From assembly GCA_026707335.1 (NCBI GenBank), contig JAPOXB010000089.1:1-19689 (forward strand): a stretch of DNA of 19,689 nucleotides. Direction: 5' to 3'. This stretch comes from Chloroflexota bacterium (GTDB taxonomy: Bacteria; Chloroflexota; Dehalococcoidia; Bin125). How positions within the stretch are numbered: the stretch's first letter is position 1; each line of letters opens with the position of its first letter. The notes below the pieces were generated by a model. That model ran no database searches. It saw only the letters and a program-made list of their open reading frames with translations, and was not told the DNA's origin. Position numbers and translations under genes: made by a program. Shown piece after piece: positions 6,896 through 14,898 of this stretch.

Positions 6896-9800
6896 CTAAG
6901 GTTGCGGCGAAGACGCTGCCACCTCCTGCAGCCACTCGGACAGCGGGCCGGCCACCCAGGTGTTGTGGAAGTAGAAAGCGCCCAGGTGGCGGAGCGCCCC
7001 CGGTTCCTCGTGGAGTCCGCCCACGAGGTCGTTGTCATTAACACCGAGGTAGCGCAGCCGGGGCAGCGATCCCAACTCTCCCGGGATCGGCCCGCTCAGG
7101 TGGTTGCTGCTCACATCCAGGTACTCAAGGTTAGCGAGGGCTCCCAGTGCGGCCGGGATCGAACCCGTCAGCCGGTTCCACCCCAAGGACAGGGACTCCA
7201 GGTTGCGAAGGGTCCCGAGTTCTGGAGGGATCGTGCCCGTCAGGTCATTCCTCGCCAGCGACAGATGTTCCAACTGGTGCAAGGATCCCAGCTCGGCCGG
7301 GATCTCCCCGCTTAACCGGTTCCCACGCAGCGACAGCCGTTCCAGATTGGCAAGCCCCCCGAGCGTCGCGGGGATCGCGCCGGTCAGGCGACTCCGGGCG
7401 ACAGAATAGCTGTCGGCGGGACCCAGAACCAGGGATCGCAACCCGGATAGATCGCCCAGCTCCGCCGGGATTCGACCAGTGAGCCGACCGTCCTGGAGTT
7501 CCAGCGCCTGGACGCGCCTGGGCGTCCCGCCGATCGAGATGCCCTCCCACTCCGCGATTGGTCGGCTGGCATCCCAGTTGAGGATCGCGCTGCCCGCGAG
7601 CGTGTCCTTGGCCGTCAGCAGCACGACGCAGTCCTCGACGAGCCCGGGATTGTCGGCTGGGAGTGGCACCGCCGTGCCTGTGGTGCACGACTCCGACGGC
7701 GGGACCGGCGGTGGACAGTCCGGCAGGCCCAGGTCGTCGAGGTCATGGTCGCGTACATCCCGCAGCGCCAGCGGGATGCAGCCGGTGAGGTCCACGTTGC
7801 CGCGCAGTGACAGCAGCTCCAGCCTGGGTAGTTCGGCCAGTGACGCCGGAATCATCCCGCTCAGGGCGTTGCCGGCCAGCCGCAGTTGCTCCAGTGCCGA
7901 AAGCCAGCTCAACTGCGGCTCGATGCGGCCCGCCAGCCCCGCCCAGTCCAAGTCGATCGCTCGCACTCTGGCGGGTGTCCCCGCGACCGTCACGCCGCCC
8001 CAGGCTGTGATCGCTGTCGCGGCGTTCCAGTTGAGGGCAGGGTCCCGGAAGGGTTCGTCATCCCCGGCGAGGCCCGTCTCGGCCATGAGCAGCGCAATGC
8101 AGTCGTTCACGAGGCCCGGGTTCGCCGCCGCGTTGGCGACGACCGTGCCGTTCTCGCAAACTTCCGCTGGCGTGCAGACCGGTTTGTAGGGCTCCCGACC
8201 GGTCGTTCCTGCCCTCGGGGGCGACACTGGCGGTAGGCAGCGCGTCAGATGGTCCCCCTCACCCACCAGGGGATGGGTTGAAACCCACCAGGGGTGCCAC
8301 TCCCGGGCGCTGAAGGATGTCAACTCCCATGGAACTCGGTCGCTCAACTGGTTGCCATTGAGGAAAAGGTGCTCCAGGCTGCCCAGCGCGTCGAGCGCCG
8401 CCGGGATCGGCCCCGTTAGACGGTTTTCTTGAAGCGAGAGCGTTTCCAGGTTGGCCAGCGCGCCGAGCTCCGGCGGGATCGAGCCGGTCAACTCGTTGCG
8501 GCCTAGAAACAGGGCCTGCAAGCTGCTCAGCGCGCCGAGTGCCGCCGGGATCGGCCCCGTCAGACGGTTGTCCAGCAGGGACAGGGTCTCCAAGCTGGCC
8601 AGTGCGCCGAGTTGCGCCGGGATCGGGCCGGTCAACTCGTTGCGGTCCAGATGCAGGGCCTGCAGGCTGCTCAGCGCGCCGAGTGCCGGCGGGATCGGGC
8701 CCGAGAGCCGGTTGCCATTCAGCCGCAGTATGCTCAGGTTCGGCAGCGACCCCAGCGCCGCCGGAATCTCCCCCGTGAGGGCATTGTCCTGGAGTAGGAG
8801 AATCTCCAGCTTCCGCAGTTGCCCAAGCGCCGCTGGGATGGAGCCCGTCAGCCGTCGGGACCAGTTTATGCTGCGCAGATCCAGCCTCCGCAGTTCTTCC
8901 AACCCACCCAGTTCCGGCGGGATGTAGCGCACGGAACGGGGATGCCACCGCGTCCACCAATCGAACAGCCCAGCATTCAACTCGTGCACGCGCGCCGGCT
9001 CCCCGCCGACCGTGACACCTTCCCATTCGGTGATCGGTACGTCGGCGTCCCAGTTGAGCGCCGTGCTGGGAGCGATTGCACCCTCCACGCTGAGCAGCAC
9101 CGCGCAGTCGTTCACAAGTCCTGGGTTGTCCCCCGGGCTAGCCACGACCACGCCGTTCTCGCACATCGTGGCCGGCGTGCAGTCGGGCAGGCCAAGTTCC
9201 GCGAGGTCGTTGTCGGCCAGGTCCGCGAGCCCCGGTGGGAGGCAGCCCGTGAGGCCGGCGTTGCCCCCCAGCCGCAGATGCCACAGGGAGGGCAGGTCTC
9301 CGAGTTCCCAGGGGATGGCCCCGGTTAGCTGATTGTCGTCCAACCACAGGACAGCCAACTTCGAAAGGCCCCTCAACTGTTTGGGGATCGGACCGCTGAA
9401 CTGATTGTCGTTCAACCATAGATACCGCAGTTGGTGCAGGTCGCCGAGTGCCGCCGGGATCCCGCCCGTGAGTTGGTTGCCGCTGAGTTGCAGCGACCAC
9501 AGGTTGTCGAGACGCCCCACTCGGTCGGGGATCCCTCCACTCAGTTCGTTGTCGTCGAGCCGCAGCCTTTCCAGATCTCTGTTCCAGATCCTCTCGGGGA
9601 TTGCACCGCTCAATCGATTGTCCTGCAATCGCAGTACGCGCAGTCGCCACCATTCCACTTCCCTTGGGATGACCCCCGTGAGTGCGTTGTCGCTCAGATC
9701 CAGGATCTCCAGGTGATGCAGGAAGCCCAACGAGTCGGGGATCGCACCGGTCAGCCGGTTGTCGTTCAGCCGCAGTACGCGCAGGTCCGTCAGCAGGCCG

Positions 9801-10468
9801 AGCTCCCCTGGGATATGGCCCGTGAGCCCGCTCCGATCGAGCTCCAAGCCCCGGACACGCCTCGAGATCCAACCGCTGACGGTGACACCGTCCCAGTCCC
9901 TTATCGACTTCCCCGCATCCCAGTCCAGCGTCCCCTCCCCCGCCAAGGCATCCCGCGACGCCAGCAGCGCCTCGCAGTCCGACACCAGCCCCGGGTTCGC
10001 CTCCGGGTTCTCGACCGCGACGCCGTTCTCGCACGGCGACGGCTCCTCAGCCGGCGCGACTTCCGGCTCCGCTTCCTCAGCCGGCTCGGGGGCTGCGGGC
10101 TCCTCGAGCTCCGCGACCGCCGGCGGCTCCTCCTCGACCTCCGCGACCGCCTGCTCTACTTCGGCCGCCGCAGCGTCGGGCTGGTCAGCTACCTGCTCCT
10201 CCGCCTCGGGCGCGGCCTCCGCCGGCTCGGGCGCTGGCTCCGCCTCCTCGACTTCCGCCTCCTCCGCCTCGACCTCCACCATTTCTGACGGCTCTTCCGC
10301 GACCTCCGGCGGCCCTTCGGTGACCTCCGGGGGCCCCTCCGCCACCTCAACCGCGACTGGCTCCGCCCCCTCCTCCTGCCCCCCGCCCGACGACCACACC
10401 ACCACCGCCGACACGACGCCGACCACCACCAACACCACTACCGCAAGCCCGATGAGACGCGTGCGCAC
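6896..10468 (-). CDS. Membrane-anchored modular leucine-rich repeat protein
   Basis: This 1190-residue protein starts at a GTG (10466-10468) with GGGAG 6 nt upstream. MRTR is followed by a hydrophobic helix at about 6-25, so it is exported and anchored by its N-terminus or by an uncleaved signal. Residues 30-143 are an acidic Ala/Pro/Glu/Val spacer without cysteine. Four modules follow, starting at C146, C436, C771 and C928. Each opens with a cap of the form CxxG...NPGLVxDC...LNWDA...W.GVTV, similar to the plant LRR N-terminal cap, followed by 24-residue repeats of the form LxxLxLxxNxLTGxIPxxLGxL. Modules 1, 2 and 4 hold about eight or nine repeats; module 3 holds about three. Modules 1-3 end in a cap with two cysteines; module 4 lacks it and ends in AASSPQP. 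LRR surfaces bind proteins or glycans, so adhesion or recognition is plausible, but the ligand is unknown. The next genes downstream are metabolic and do not suggest a partner. Confidence 0.88.
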   Translation of the reverse strand: MRTRLIGLAVVVLVVVGVVSAVVVWSSGGGQEEGAEPVAVEVAEGPPEVTEGPPEVAEEPSEMVEVEAEEAEVEEAEPAPEPAEAAPEAEEQVADQPDAAAAEVEQAVAEVEEEPPAVAELEEPAAPEPAEEAEPEVAPAEEPSPCENGVAVENPEANPGLVSDCEALLASRDALAGEGTLDWDAGKSIRDWDGVTVSGWISRRVRGLELDRSGLTGHIPGELGLLTDLRVLRLNDNRLTGAIPDSLGFLHHLEILDLSDNALTGVIPREVEWWRLRVLRLQDNRLSGAIPERIWNRDLERLRLDDNELSGGIPDRVGRLDNLWSLQLSGNQLTGGIPAALGDLHQLRYLWLNDNQFSGPIPKQLRGLSKLAVLWLDDNQLTGAIPWELGDLPSLWHLRLGGNAGLTGCLPPGLADLADNDLAELGLPDCTPATMCENGVVVASPGDNPGLVNDCAVLLSVEGAIAPSTALNWDADVPITEWEGVTVGGEPARVHELNAGLFDWWTRWHPRSVRYIPPELGGLEELRRLDLRSINWSRRLTGSIPAALGQLRKLEILLLQDNALTGEIPAALGSLPNLSILRLNGNRLSGPIPPALGALSSLQALHLDRNELTGPIPAQLGALASLETLSLLDNRLTGPIPAALGALSSLQALFLGRNELTGSIPPELGALANLETLSLQENRLTGPIPAALDALGSLEHLFLNGNQLSDRVPWELTSFSAREWHPWWVSTHPLVGEGDHLTRCLPPVSPPRAGTTGREPYKPVCTPAEVCENGTVVANAAANPGLVNDCIALLMAETGLAGDDEPFRDPALNWNAATAITAWGGVTVAGTPARVRAIDLDWAGLAGRIEPQLSWLSALEQLRLAGNALSGMIPASLAELPRLELLSLRGNVDLTGCIPLALRDVRDHDLDDLGLPDCPPPVPPSESCTTGTAVPLPADNPGLVEDCVVLLTAKDTLAGSAILNWDASRPIAEWEGISIGGTPRRVQALELQDGRLTGRIPAELGDLSGLRSLVLGPADSYSVARSRLTGAIPATLGGLANLERLSLRGNRLSGEIPAELGSLHQLEHLSLARNDLTGTIPPELGTLRNLESLSLGWNRLTGSIPAALGALANLEYLDVSSNHLSGPIPGELGSLPRLRYLGVNDNDLVGGLHEEPGALRHLGAFYFHNTWVAGPLSEWLQEVAASSPQP
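6899..7687 (-). repeat. LRR module 4 of 4 (no C-cap)
   Basis: Protein residues 928-1190. The N-cap pair C928/C947 has the usual 19-residue spacing and about eight repeats follow. No further cysteine occurs. The last repeats degenerate (NDLVGGLHEEPG) and the chain ends without the LGLPDC cap seen in modules 1-3. Confidence 0.82.
7694..8158 (-). repeat. LRR module 3 of 4 (shortened)
   Basis: Protein residues 771-925. It keeps both cysteine pairs (C771/C790, C897/C918) at the same spacings as the other modules but holds only about three leucine-rich repeats. It ends in LGLPDC and a Pro-rich linker, so whole repeats appear to have been lost or never gained between intact caps. Confidence 0.82.
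8165..9163 (-). repeat. LRR module 2 of 4
   Basis: Protein residues 436-768. The cysteine spacing is the same as in module 1: C436/C455 and C744/C765. Two inserts interrupt the repeat pattern: a Trp-rich one after the N-cap (about 501-515) and another before the C-cap (about 720-740, with HPWW). It also holds the internal 48-residue duplication. Confidence 0.82.
8378..8665 (-). repeat. tandem duplication of a 144-bp two-LRR unit
   Basis: Residues 602-649 and 650-697 are two adjacent 48-residue units. Both follow LQALxLxRNELTGxIP, then LETLSLxxNRLTGPIPAA. By direct comparison 38 of 48 residues are identical, and the DNA is also visibly alike, including GCCGGGATCGGCCCCGT in both. This suggests recent growth of the array by unequal exchange. 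Confidence 0.8.
9170..10033 (-). repeat. LRR module 1 of 4
   Basis: Protein residues 146-433. N-cap cysteines C146 and C165 are 19 residues apart and C-cap cysteines C409 and C430 are 21 apart. Between them are about nine LTGxIP-type leucine-rich repeats. It ends LGLPDCTPA. Confidence 0.85.
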
Positions 10469-10507
10469 GGATCACTCCCGCTCCGTACGTCGCCCCTGCC
10501 CGTCTCC

Positions 10508-10513
10508 ATCCTA
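10508..10513 (-). promoter_or_regulatory. possible -10 element for the LRR gene
   Basis: On the minus strand these bases read TAGGAT, 39 nt upstream of the GTG start, in the 146-nt divergent gap between the LRR gene and the fused CoA-transferase gene. No clear -35 element is visible. Confidence 0.3.
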
Positions 10514-10563
10514 GGCCAGATTCCCCAGCCGCGCCGACGCTGGCACAGTGGCGACGCCGGACG

Positions 10564-10569
10564 TAGCCT
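10564..10569 (+). promoter_or_regulatory. possible -10 element for the fused CoA-transferase gene
   Basis: TAGCCT lies 45 nt before the ATG, with TGGCAC 17 bp further upstream as a weak -35 candidate. The same octamer TAGCCTGC occurs at 16405-16412 before the carboxylase gene, which gives slight support. Confidence 0.28.
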
Positions 10570-10614
10570 GCGCGGGCGCCGGTCGCGTGGGCCGGCCGAC
10601 CGTGGAGACGCCCG

Positions 10615-13038
10615 ATGCCCCCCTCCTCCGACGCCGCGACGCCCCTGCCCCTCGCCGGACTGCGCGTCCTCGACCTGGCCGACGAGCGCGCCGCCCTGGG
10701 CGGTCGCCTGCTGGCCGACCTGGGGGCGCGGGTCACGCTGATCGAGCCGCCCGGGGGCGCCCGCACGCGCCGCCTCGCCCCCTTCGTCGATGACCGGCCG
10801 GGGCCCGATCGCTCGTACCAGCACCTCTACTTCAACGCCAACAAGGAGTCGCGCGTCGTCGATCTGACGACGCCGGGGGGCATCGCCGAGTTGCGCGGGC
10901 TGGCCGCCGCCGCCGACGTGCTCATCGAGACCGGCGCGCCCGGCGAGATGGACGGCCTGGGCCTGGGCTTCGCCGACCTGCGGGCGCTGAACCCGCACCT
11001 TATCTATGTGTCGGCCACGCCCTACGGCCTCACGGGGCCCCGCCGCGACTGGAAGGCCACCGACCTCACCGCCACCGCCGCGGGCGGATTGCTGCACGTC
11101 ACCGGCGACCCCGACGACCCGCCCACGCACGGGGCCGCCTTTCCGGCCCACACGATGACCGGGCTCACGGTCGCCAGCTCGACCATGATCGCGCTGCACG
11201 GCCGCGACCACACCCCCGGCCGCCCCGGCGCCCAGCTCGATATCTCGATGCAGGAGGCCGTGTCGTTCCAACTCGTGCAGACGAGCAACCCCAACACTTG
11301 GCTGTGGCGGCGCGAGAGCCCCCGCCGGCCCGGTCTCAGCCAGGCGATGCGATGCCGCGACGGCCGCTGGGTCGGCTGCAACGTCATGGGCAACCGGCTC
11401 GACACCTTCCTGCCCCTGCTCGACGCGGCCGGGGTCGAGCACGGCCTCACGCCCGACGACTGGCAGGTCATCCATCAGGGCGACCGGCCCACCTGGCAGT
11501 TCCTGGAGAATCCGCTGCAGTACCTCGCCATCGAACTGGCCGCCCGCGTCACCCGCGACGAGTTCCTGCAGGGGCTCTGGGACGGCGGCCACGCCGCCAT
11601 GCCCACGATGGACTTCCCTCAGATGGTGGAGTCGGCGCACTTCCGCCGCACGGGGCAGTTCCACGACGTCGAGGCGCCCGCCGTCGGACGGCCGCTCAGC
11701 TACAGCCGCAGCCCGCTCGACCCCGTGCAGTCGCCGCTGCCCATCCGGCCGGCCCCGCGGCTCGGGCAGCGCGCCGCCGATCCGCCCGCCGCGCCCGCGC
11801 CCAACGGCGCGCACCCCAACGGCGCGATGCCCCGCATGCCGCTCGAGGGCGTCCGCGTGCTCGACTTCTGCTGGGTCGCGGCCGGCCCCCTCGGCACCCG
11901 CATCCTGGCCAACTTCGGCGCCGAGGTGATCAAGGTCGAGTCGGGCATGCGCATCGACCCGGTGCGCAACCAGCCCGTCGGCGGCGAATACCACCCCGAC
12001 CTGCCCGACCTCTTCAACGACGCCAACACCGGCAAGAAGTCGCTCACCCTCGACCTCACCACCGAGCGCGGCAAGGAACTGATCTGGGAGTTGGTCCCGA
12101 AGGTGGACGTCGTCAGCAACAACTTCTCGGCCGGCGCGCTGGCCCGCATGGGCTTCCCCTACGAGAAGCTGCGCGAAGCCAATCCGGGCGTCATCCTGCT
12201 GCACCTGCCCGGCGTCGGCGGCGACAGCCCCTGGGCGCCGCGGCGCACGCTCGGCAACCTGCTCATGGCCGCCTCGGGGTTGAACTTCCTGACTGGCTTC
12301 CCCGGCCGCGAGCCGCGCGGCATGGGCGTCGCCTACCCCGACTTCACGACCCCGCATCTCACCGTCGCCAGCGTGCTGTCGGCCCTGCGCGCCCGCGAGC
12401 GCGACGGCAAGGGCCGCGAGATCGAGCTGTCGCAGCTCTCCGCGACCACCGCCCTCATCGGCGCGCAGTGGATGCAGTTCGCCCACACCGGCGAGCAGCC
12501 GCCGCGGCCCGGCAACCGCGACCTCAACCTCTGCCCGCACGGCGTCTACCCGGCCGCCGGCGACGACGAATGGGTCGCCCTGGCGGTCGAGGGCGACGCC
12601 GGCTGGGCCGCCTTCGCCCAGGCCATCGGCCGGCCCGACCTCGCCGCCGCGCCCGAGTTCGCCACGCACGCCGCCCGCAAGGCCAACGAGGACGCCCTCG
12701 ACGCGATCATCGCCGCCTGGACCGCGCCCCAGGACCGCTGGGCCGTCGCCGAGCGCCTGCAGGCCGCCGGCGTCGCCGCCAGCGCCGTCGAGGACCTGCG
12801 CGACATGATGGAGGTCGACGAGGGCTTCCGCGACCACTACCAGTACGTCCGCCAGCCCAGCGCCCCGGAGGTGGAGATCGCCATCGACGGCGAGCCCATC
12901 CGCTTCGCCGGCGAGGAGCGCCGCGTCCTGCAGCGCGCCCCCGTCCTCGGCGAGCACAACGAGCCCATCCTGCGCGACCTCCTTGGCCTGTCCCAGTCGG
13001 AGTTCGATGCGCTGGTCGTGGAGGGCGTCGTCGCGTAG
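10615..13038 (+). CDS. Fused tandem CaiB/BaiF (class III) CoA-transferase
   Basis: This 807-residue protein is two class III CoA-transferase domains in one chain; a single-domain member is about 400 residues. Domain 1 (about 11-375) begins LPLAGLRVLDLADE and contains FNANKESRVVDL and GQLDISM-like AQLDISMQEA. A Pro/Ala/Asn linker (about 376-405) joins it to domain 2 (about 408-800), which begins MPLEGVRVLDFCWVAAGPLG and contains FGAEVIKVES, NTGKKSLTLDL and REIELSQL. Family enzymes form an acyl-anhydride on one Asp (D169 in formyl-CoA transferase). That residue is D576 in AYPDFTTP of domain 2 but H179 in PAHTMTG of domain 1. Domain 2 is therefore predicted catalytic and domain 1 structural or substrate-binding. 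The ATG at 10615 follows GGAGA by 7 nt. Substrates are unknown. It stands alone on the plus strand, divergent from the LRR gene. Confidence 0.88.
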   Translation: MPPSSDAATPLPLAGLRVLDLADERAALGGRLLADLGARVTLIEPPGGARTRRLAPFVDDRPGPDRSYQHLYFNANKESRVVDLTTPGGIAELRGLAAAADVLIETGAPGEMDGLGLGFADLRALNPHLIYVSATPYGLTGPRRDWKATDLTATAAGGLLHVTGDPDDPPTHGAAFPAHTMTGLTVASSTMIALHGRDHTPGRPGAQLDISMQEAVSFQLVQTSNPNTWLWRRESPRRPGLSQAMRCRDGRWVGCNVMGNRLDTFLPLLDAAGVEHGLTPDDWQVIHQGDRPTWQFLENPLQYLAIELAARVTRDEFLQGLWDGGHAAMPTMDFPQMVESAHFRRTGQFHDVEAPAVGRPLSYSRSPLDPVQSPLPIRPAPRLGQRAADPPAAPAPNGAHPNGAMPRMPLEGVRVLDFCWVAAGPLGTRILANFGAEVIKVESGMRIDPVRNQPVGGEYHPDLPDLFNDANTGKKSLTLDLTTERGKELIWELVPKVDVVSNNFSAGALARMGFPYEKLREANPGVILLHLPGVGGDSPWAPRRTLGNLLMAASGLNFLTGFPGREPRGMGVAYPDFTTPHLTVASVLSALRARERDGKGREIELSQLSATTALIGAQWMQFAHTGEQPPRPGNRDLNLCPHGVYPAAGDDEWVALAVEGDAGWAAFAQAIGRPDLAAAPEFATHAARKANEDALDAIIAAWTAPQDRWAVAERLQAAGVAASAVEDLRDMMEVDEGFRDHYQYVRQPSAPEVEIAIDGEPIRFAGEERRVLQRAPVLGEHNEPILRDLLGLSQSEFDALVVEGVVA

Positions 13039-13161
13039 GGGGTGGGGCGCGGGGGAATTGACCGAGTACGGCTCGACTGCGCGCAGCCCCGTGAGTAGAG
13101 TGGCGCGCCCGAGGTGCGGTCAGTCCTACTCAACCCCTGACCGACCGGCAGGCAGATTCCT

Positions 13162-13779
13162 ATGCAACGCGCCTATGTCTCCGAAGCGGACGCCCGAGGG
13201 CTCGTCCGCTCGCACGCCCTCGCCAAGTCCCGTCCCCCGAACACCATCGTCGAGGAGTTCTGGCTGCCCCTGTCGAACCGACGCGCCGATTTGGCGCTCG
13301 TCGGACCTCTGCTGGAGGGCGTCGAAGTTAAGACGCACCGGGACAGCCTGAAACGTCTCCCAGGCCAGGCGGCGGCGTACGGCTCTGTATTCGATAGGTG
13401 CACGCTTGTCTCGGCCGAGCGGCACTTAGCCGCAGCGGAGAAGCTACTCCCTGGATGGTGGGGCCTCGTCCGGATCCCGGCCGACCGCCGCGGATCGCTT
13501 GAGGTTGTCCGGCCCGCCGCCCGCAATCCGTCGGTGGACACTTCCGTCCTCGTCCGTCTCCTCTGGAAGGAGGAGGCGAGGAGCGCGTTGTTGAGTCTTG
13601 GGGTCAGTGTTGAAGCCAGCCGAGGACGCGGGTGGATGTGGCGGCAACTGCGGTCTTGCGCGACCGAGAGCCAGCTTAGGACGCTCGTCCGGTGTGCTCT
13701 AGCGGAAAGGGATCCGGCAACAGCGAGGATCCCAACGAAACGCTTCAGACCGCTCGCGGGAGTTGCGCTAGCTGGTTAG
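13162..13779 (+). CDS. sce7726-family-like PD-(D/E)XK protein
   Basis: The 205-residue product resembles the sce7726 family, small proteins with a restriction-endonuclease-like core. The visible motif is NRRADLALV with D43, followed by LEGVEVKTHRDSLKRLPGQ with E55, K57 and Q69, then YGSVFDRCTLVSAERHL and LLPGWWGLVRI. This gives the D...ExK arrangement plus the downstream Q, so nuclease chemistry is plausible but unproven. The C-terminal half (about 115-205) is basic and unassigned. Only a weak AGGCAG precedes the ATG. Its last 35 nt overlap the end of the convergent beta-protein gene. From memory, sce7726-like and beta-like/sce7725-like genes are often neighbours, which supports a functional link. 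The surroundings suggest an accessory or defence role. Confidence 0.75.
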   Translation: MQRAYVSEADARGLVRSHALAKSRPPNTIVEEFWLPLSNRRADLALVGPLLEGVEVKTHRDSLKRLPGQAAAYGSVFDRCTLVSAERHLAAAEKLLPGWWGLVRIPADRRGSLEVVRPAARNPSVDTSVLVRLLWKEEARSALLSLGVSVEASRGRGWMWRQLRSCATESQLRTLVRCALAERDPATARIPTKRFRPLAGVALAG

Positions 13780-14863
13780 CCACGAGCGCGAGGTGGTGGG
13801 ATGTTCCGGCGCCCCGCCACATCCGTTGGTCACCCGGCTCGATCTCGCCTCGTGCGCATCGCGCGATGAGTTCGTCGCCCCAACTGTAGGACTCTCCCGC
13901 GAAGCGGTTGTGGTTGACCAGCTTCTCGCAGAGGCGCACGTACTCGTCGTTGCCGCCGACCTGCTGGACCGGGCCCCATCCACGGGCGACGAGAACCCTG
14001 TCCTCCGTCGTGTACCTGATGTTCGCGCGCATGCCGTATCCCGTCGTCTGCGGGGGCTTTGGGTGTTGCACGCAATAGTCACCGAAGCTCAGCCTCCCTC
14101 CCACAACGGTGGCCAAAGCGCGCCACAAGGACCACTCACGCCTCGGGACGGAGCCCACTGTCTCCTCCGGGATGCAGCTCAAAGTGGCCGGAATGGAAGT
14201 GCCGAGCAGAACCAGATTGCGCCAATCGAACATCTCCGCGAGTTGTACGACCAACGGCTCGATGCTGCTGGCCGCGATCTCGCCGTCTAGGTGCTTGAGA
14301 TCGAGCAACAGGTCGACGCTCTCAGCCGTCACATCGAGCCTATCGAGCGTCCGCCTCACGGCGCTGCAGAACCCATCGTTCGCTGATAGGACGCCCTCCA
14401 AGAGGGGGATCCGCACCCCGACGCCCCTCATCTCGCTGCGGATCGCGCACGCGACTTGTTCAAGGTGTTTCTGCGACCCGTCGATGGGCGCGACTGGAAT
14501 GAAGCTGAGTCTCTCGGCCGAACATCGCTCGAATATGTGCTGGAGGACGGGTCTGGACGGTGTGGCCGCAACTCGCCGAGTTGGCCCCGGGCGCAGGAGG
14601 TCAACGTAGATGGTGTGTTGCCCCACGGAATCGCGGACGCGCTTCACCCAGCCTGACACAGTCCCTGGCTTCAACGGCCCACTCTGCCTCGGTCGACCGA
14701 CGATTTCCACCAGCGGCGTGATTCGATCCCACGTCGTGTCGGACGCGTTCGCGAGTGCATCGCGCTCCCCCTTCTCGGTCTGAAGGACCGGGACGTAGTG
14801 TCTCGCCCCGTGCCGAAGAGGATTCGCGGCGTTCTGAATGAGGGGTGGCTGAGCTGACAGCAT
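13745..14863 (-). CDS. Beta protein family (PF14350-like) protein of unknown function
   Basis: The 372-residue product fits the 'beta protein' family, named after a phage T4 protein. It has YVPVLQTEKGERDAL (23-37), ITPLVEI (48-54), IYVDLL, SFIPVAPI, then VDLLLDLKHLD, LVLLGTSIPATL and a C-terminal WGPVQQVGGNDEYVRLCEKL. The repeating strands that carry acidic residues suggest a TIM-barrel-like fold, which is inference. Biochemical function is unknown; relatives tend to lie in mobile or defence regions. The ATG at 14861-14863 follows AGGA. It converges with the sce7726-like gene, overlapping by 35 nt, and diverges from the HigB-like toxin gene across a 35-nt gap that carries inverted repeats. 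It could therefore share control with the toxin-antitoxin pair. Confidence 0.75.
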   Translation of the reverse strand: MLSAQPPLIQNAANPLRHGARHYVPVLQTEKGERDALANASDTTWDRITPLVEIVGRPRQSGPLKPGTVSGWVKRVRDSVGQHTIYVDLLRPGPTRRVAATPSRPVLQHIFERCSAERLSFIPVAPIDGSQKHLEQVACAIRSEMRGVGVRIPLLEGVLSANDGFCSAVRRTLDRLDVTAESVDLLLDLKHLDGEIAASSIEPLVVQLAEMFDWRNLVLLGTSIPATLSCIPEETVGSVPRREWSLWRALATVVGGRLSFGDYCVQHPKPPQTTGYGMRANIRYTTEDRVLVARGWGPVQQVGGNDEYVRLCEKLVNHNRFAGESYSWGDELIARCARGEIEPGDQRMWRGAGTSHHLALVANQLAQLPRAV

Positions 14864-14877
14864 GAATCCTGGTTCTC

Positions 14878-14893
14878 TCGGCAGGCTTGCCGA
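14878..14893. promoter_or_regulatory. inverted repeat in the divergent beta-protein/higB control region
   Basis: TCGGCA (14878-14883) and TGCCGA (14888-14893) form a perfect 6-bp inverted repeat with a 4-nt spacer. It lies 14 nt upstream of the beta-protein start and just before the toxin reading frame. It may be an operator for a HTH protein such as the HigA-like product, or a hairpin in the beta-protein leader. Confidence 0.4.
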
Positions 14894-14898
14894 CTTAA

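Noticed and set aside
7000..10000. Possible CRISPR or tandem DNA array because of regularly spaced similar segments
   Set aside because: The 72-nt periodicity is that of in-frame 24-residue leucine-rich repeats, with sequence variation at protein-variable positions.
10438..12957. 839-residue minus-strand open frame opposite the fused CoA-transferase
   Set aside because: It is an antisense shadow of a clearly recognisable family protein. Its Gly/Val/Arg/Ala composition and lack of motifs are typical of high-GC antisense frames.
13077..13086. 10-bp palindrome CTGCGCGCAG
   Set aside because: It is short and GC-only, expected by chance in this composition, and has no promoter or gene start close by.
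13039..13161. Possible attachment site or integration scar upstream of the sce7726-like gene
   Set aside because: I looked for a direct repeat near 16367-16429 at the other end of the cluster and found none convincing; no integrase or transposase is present.
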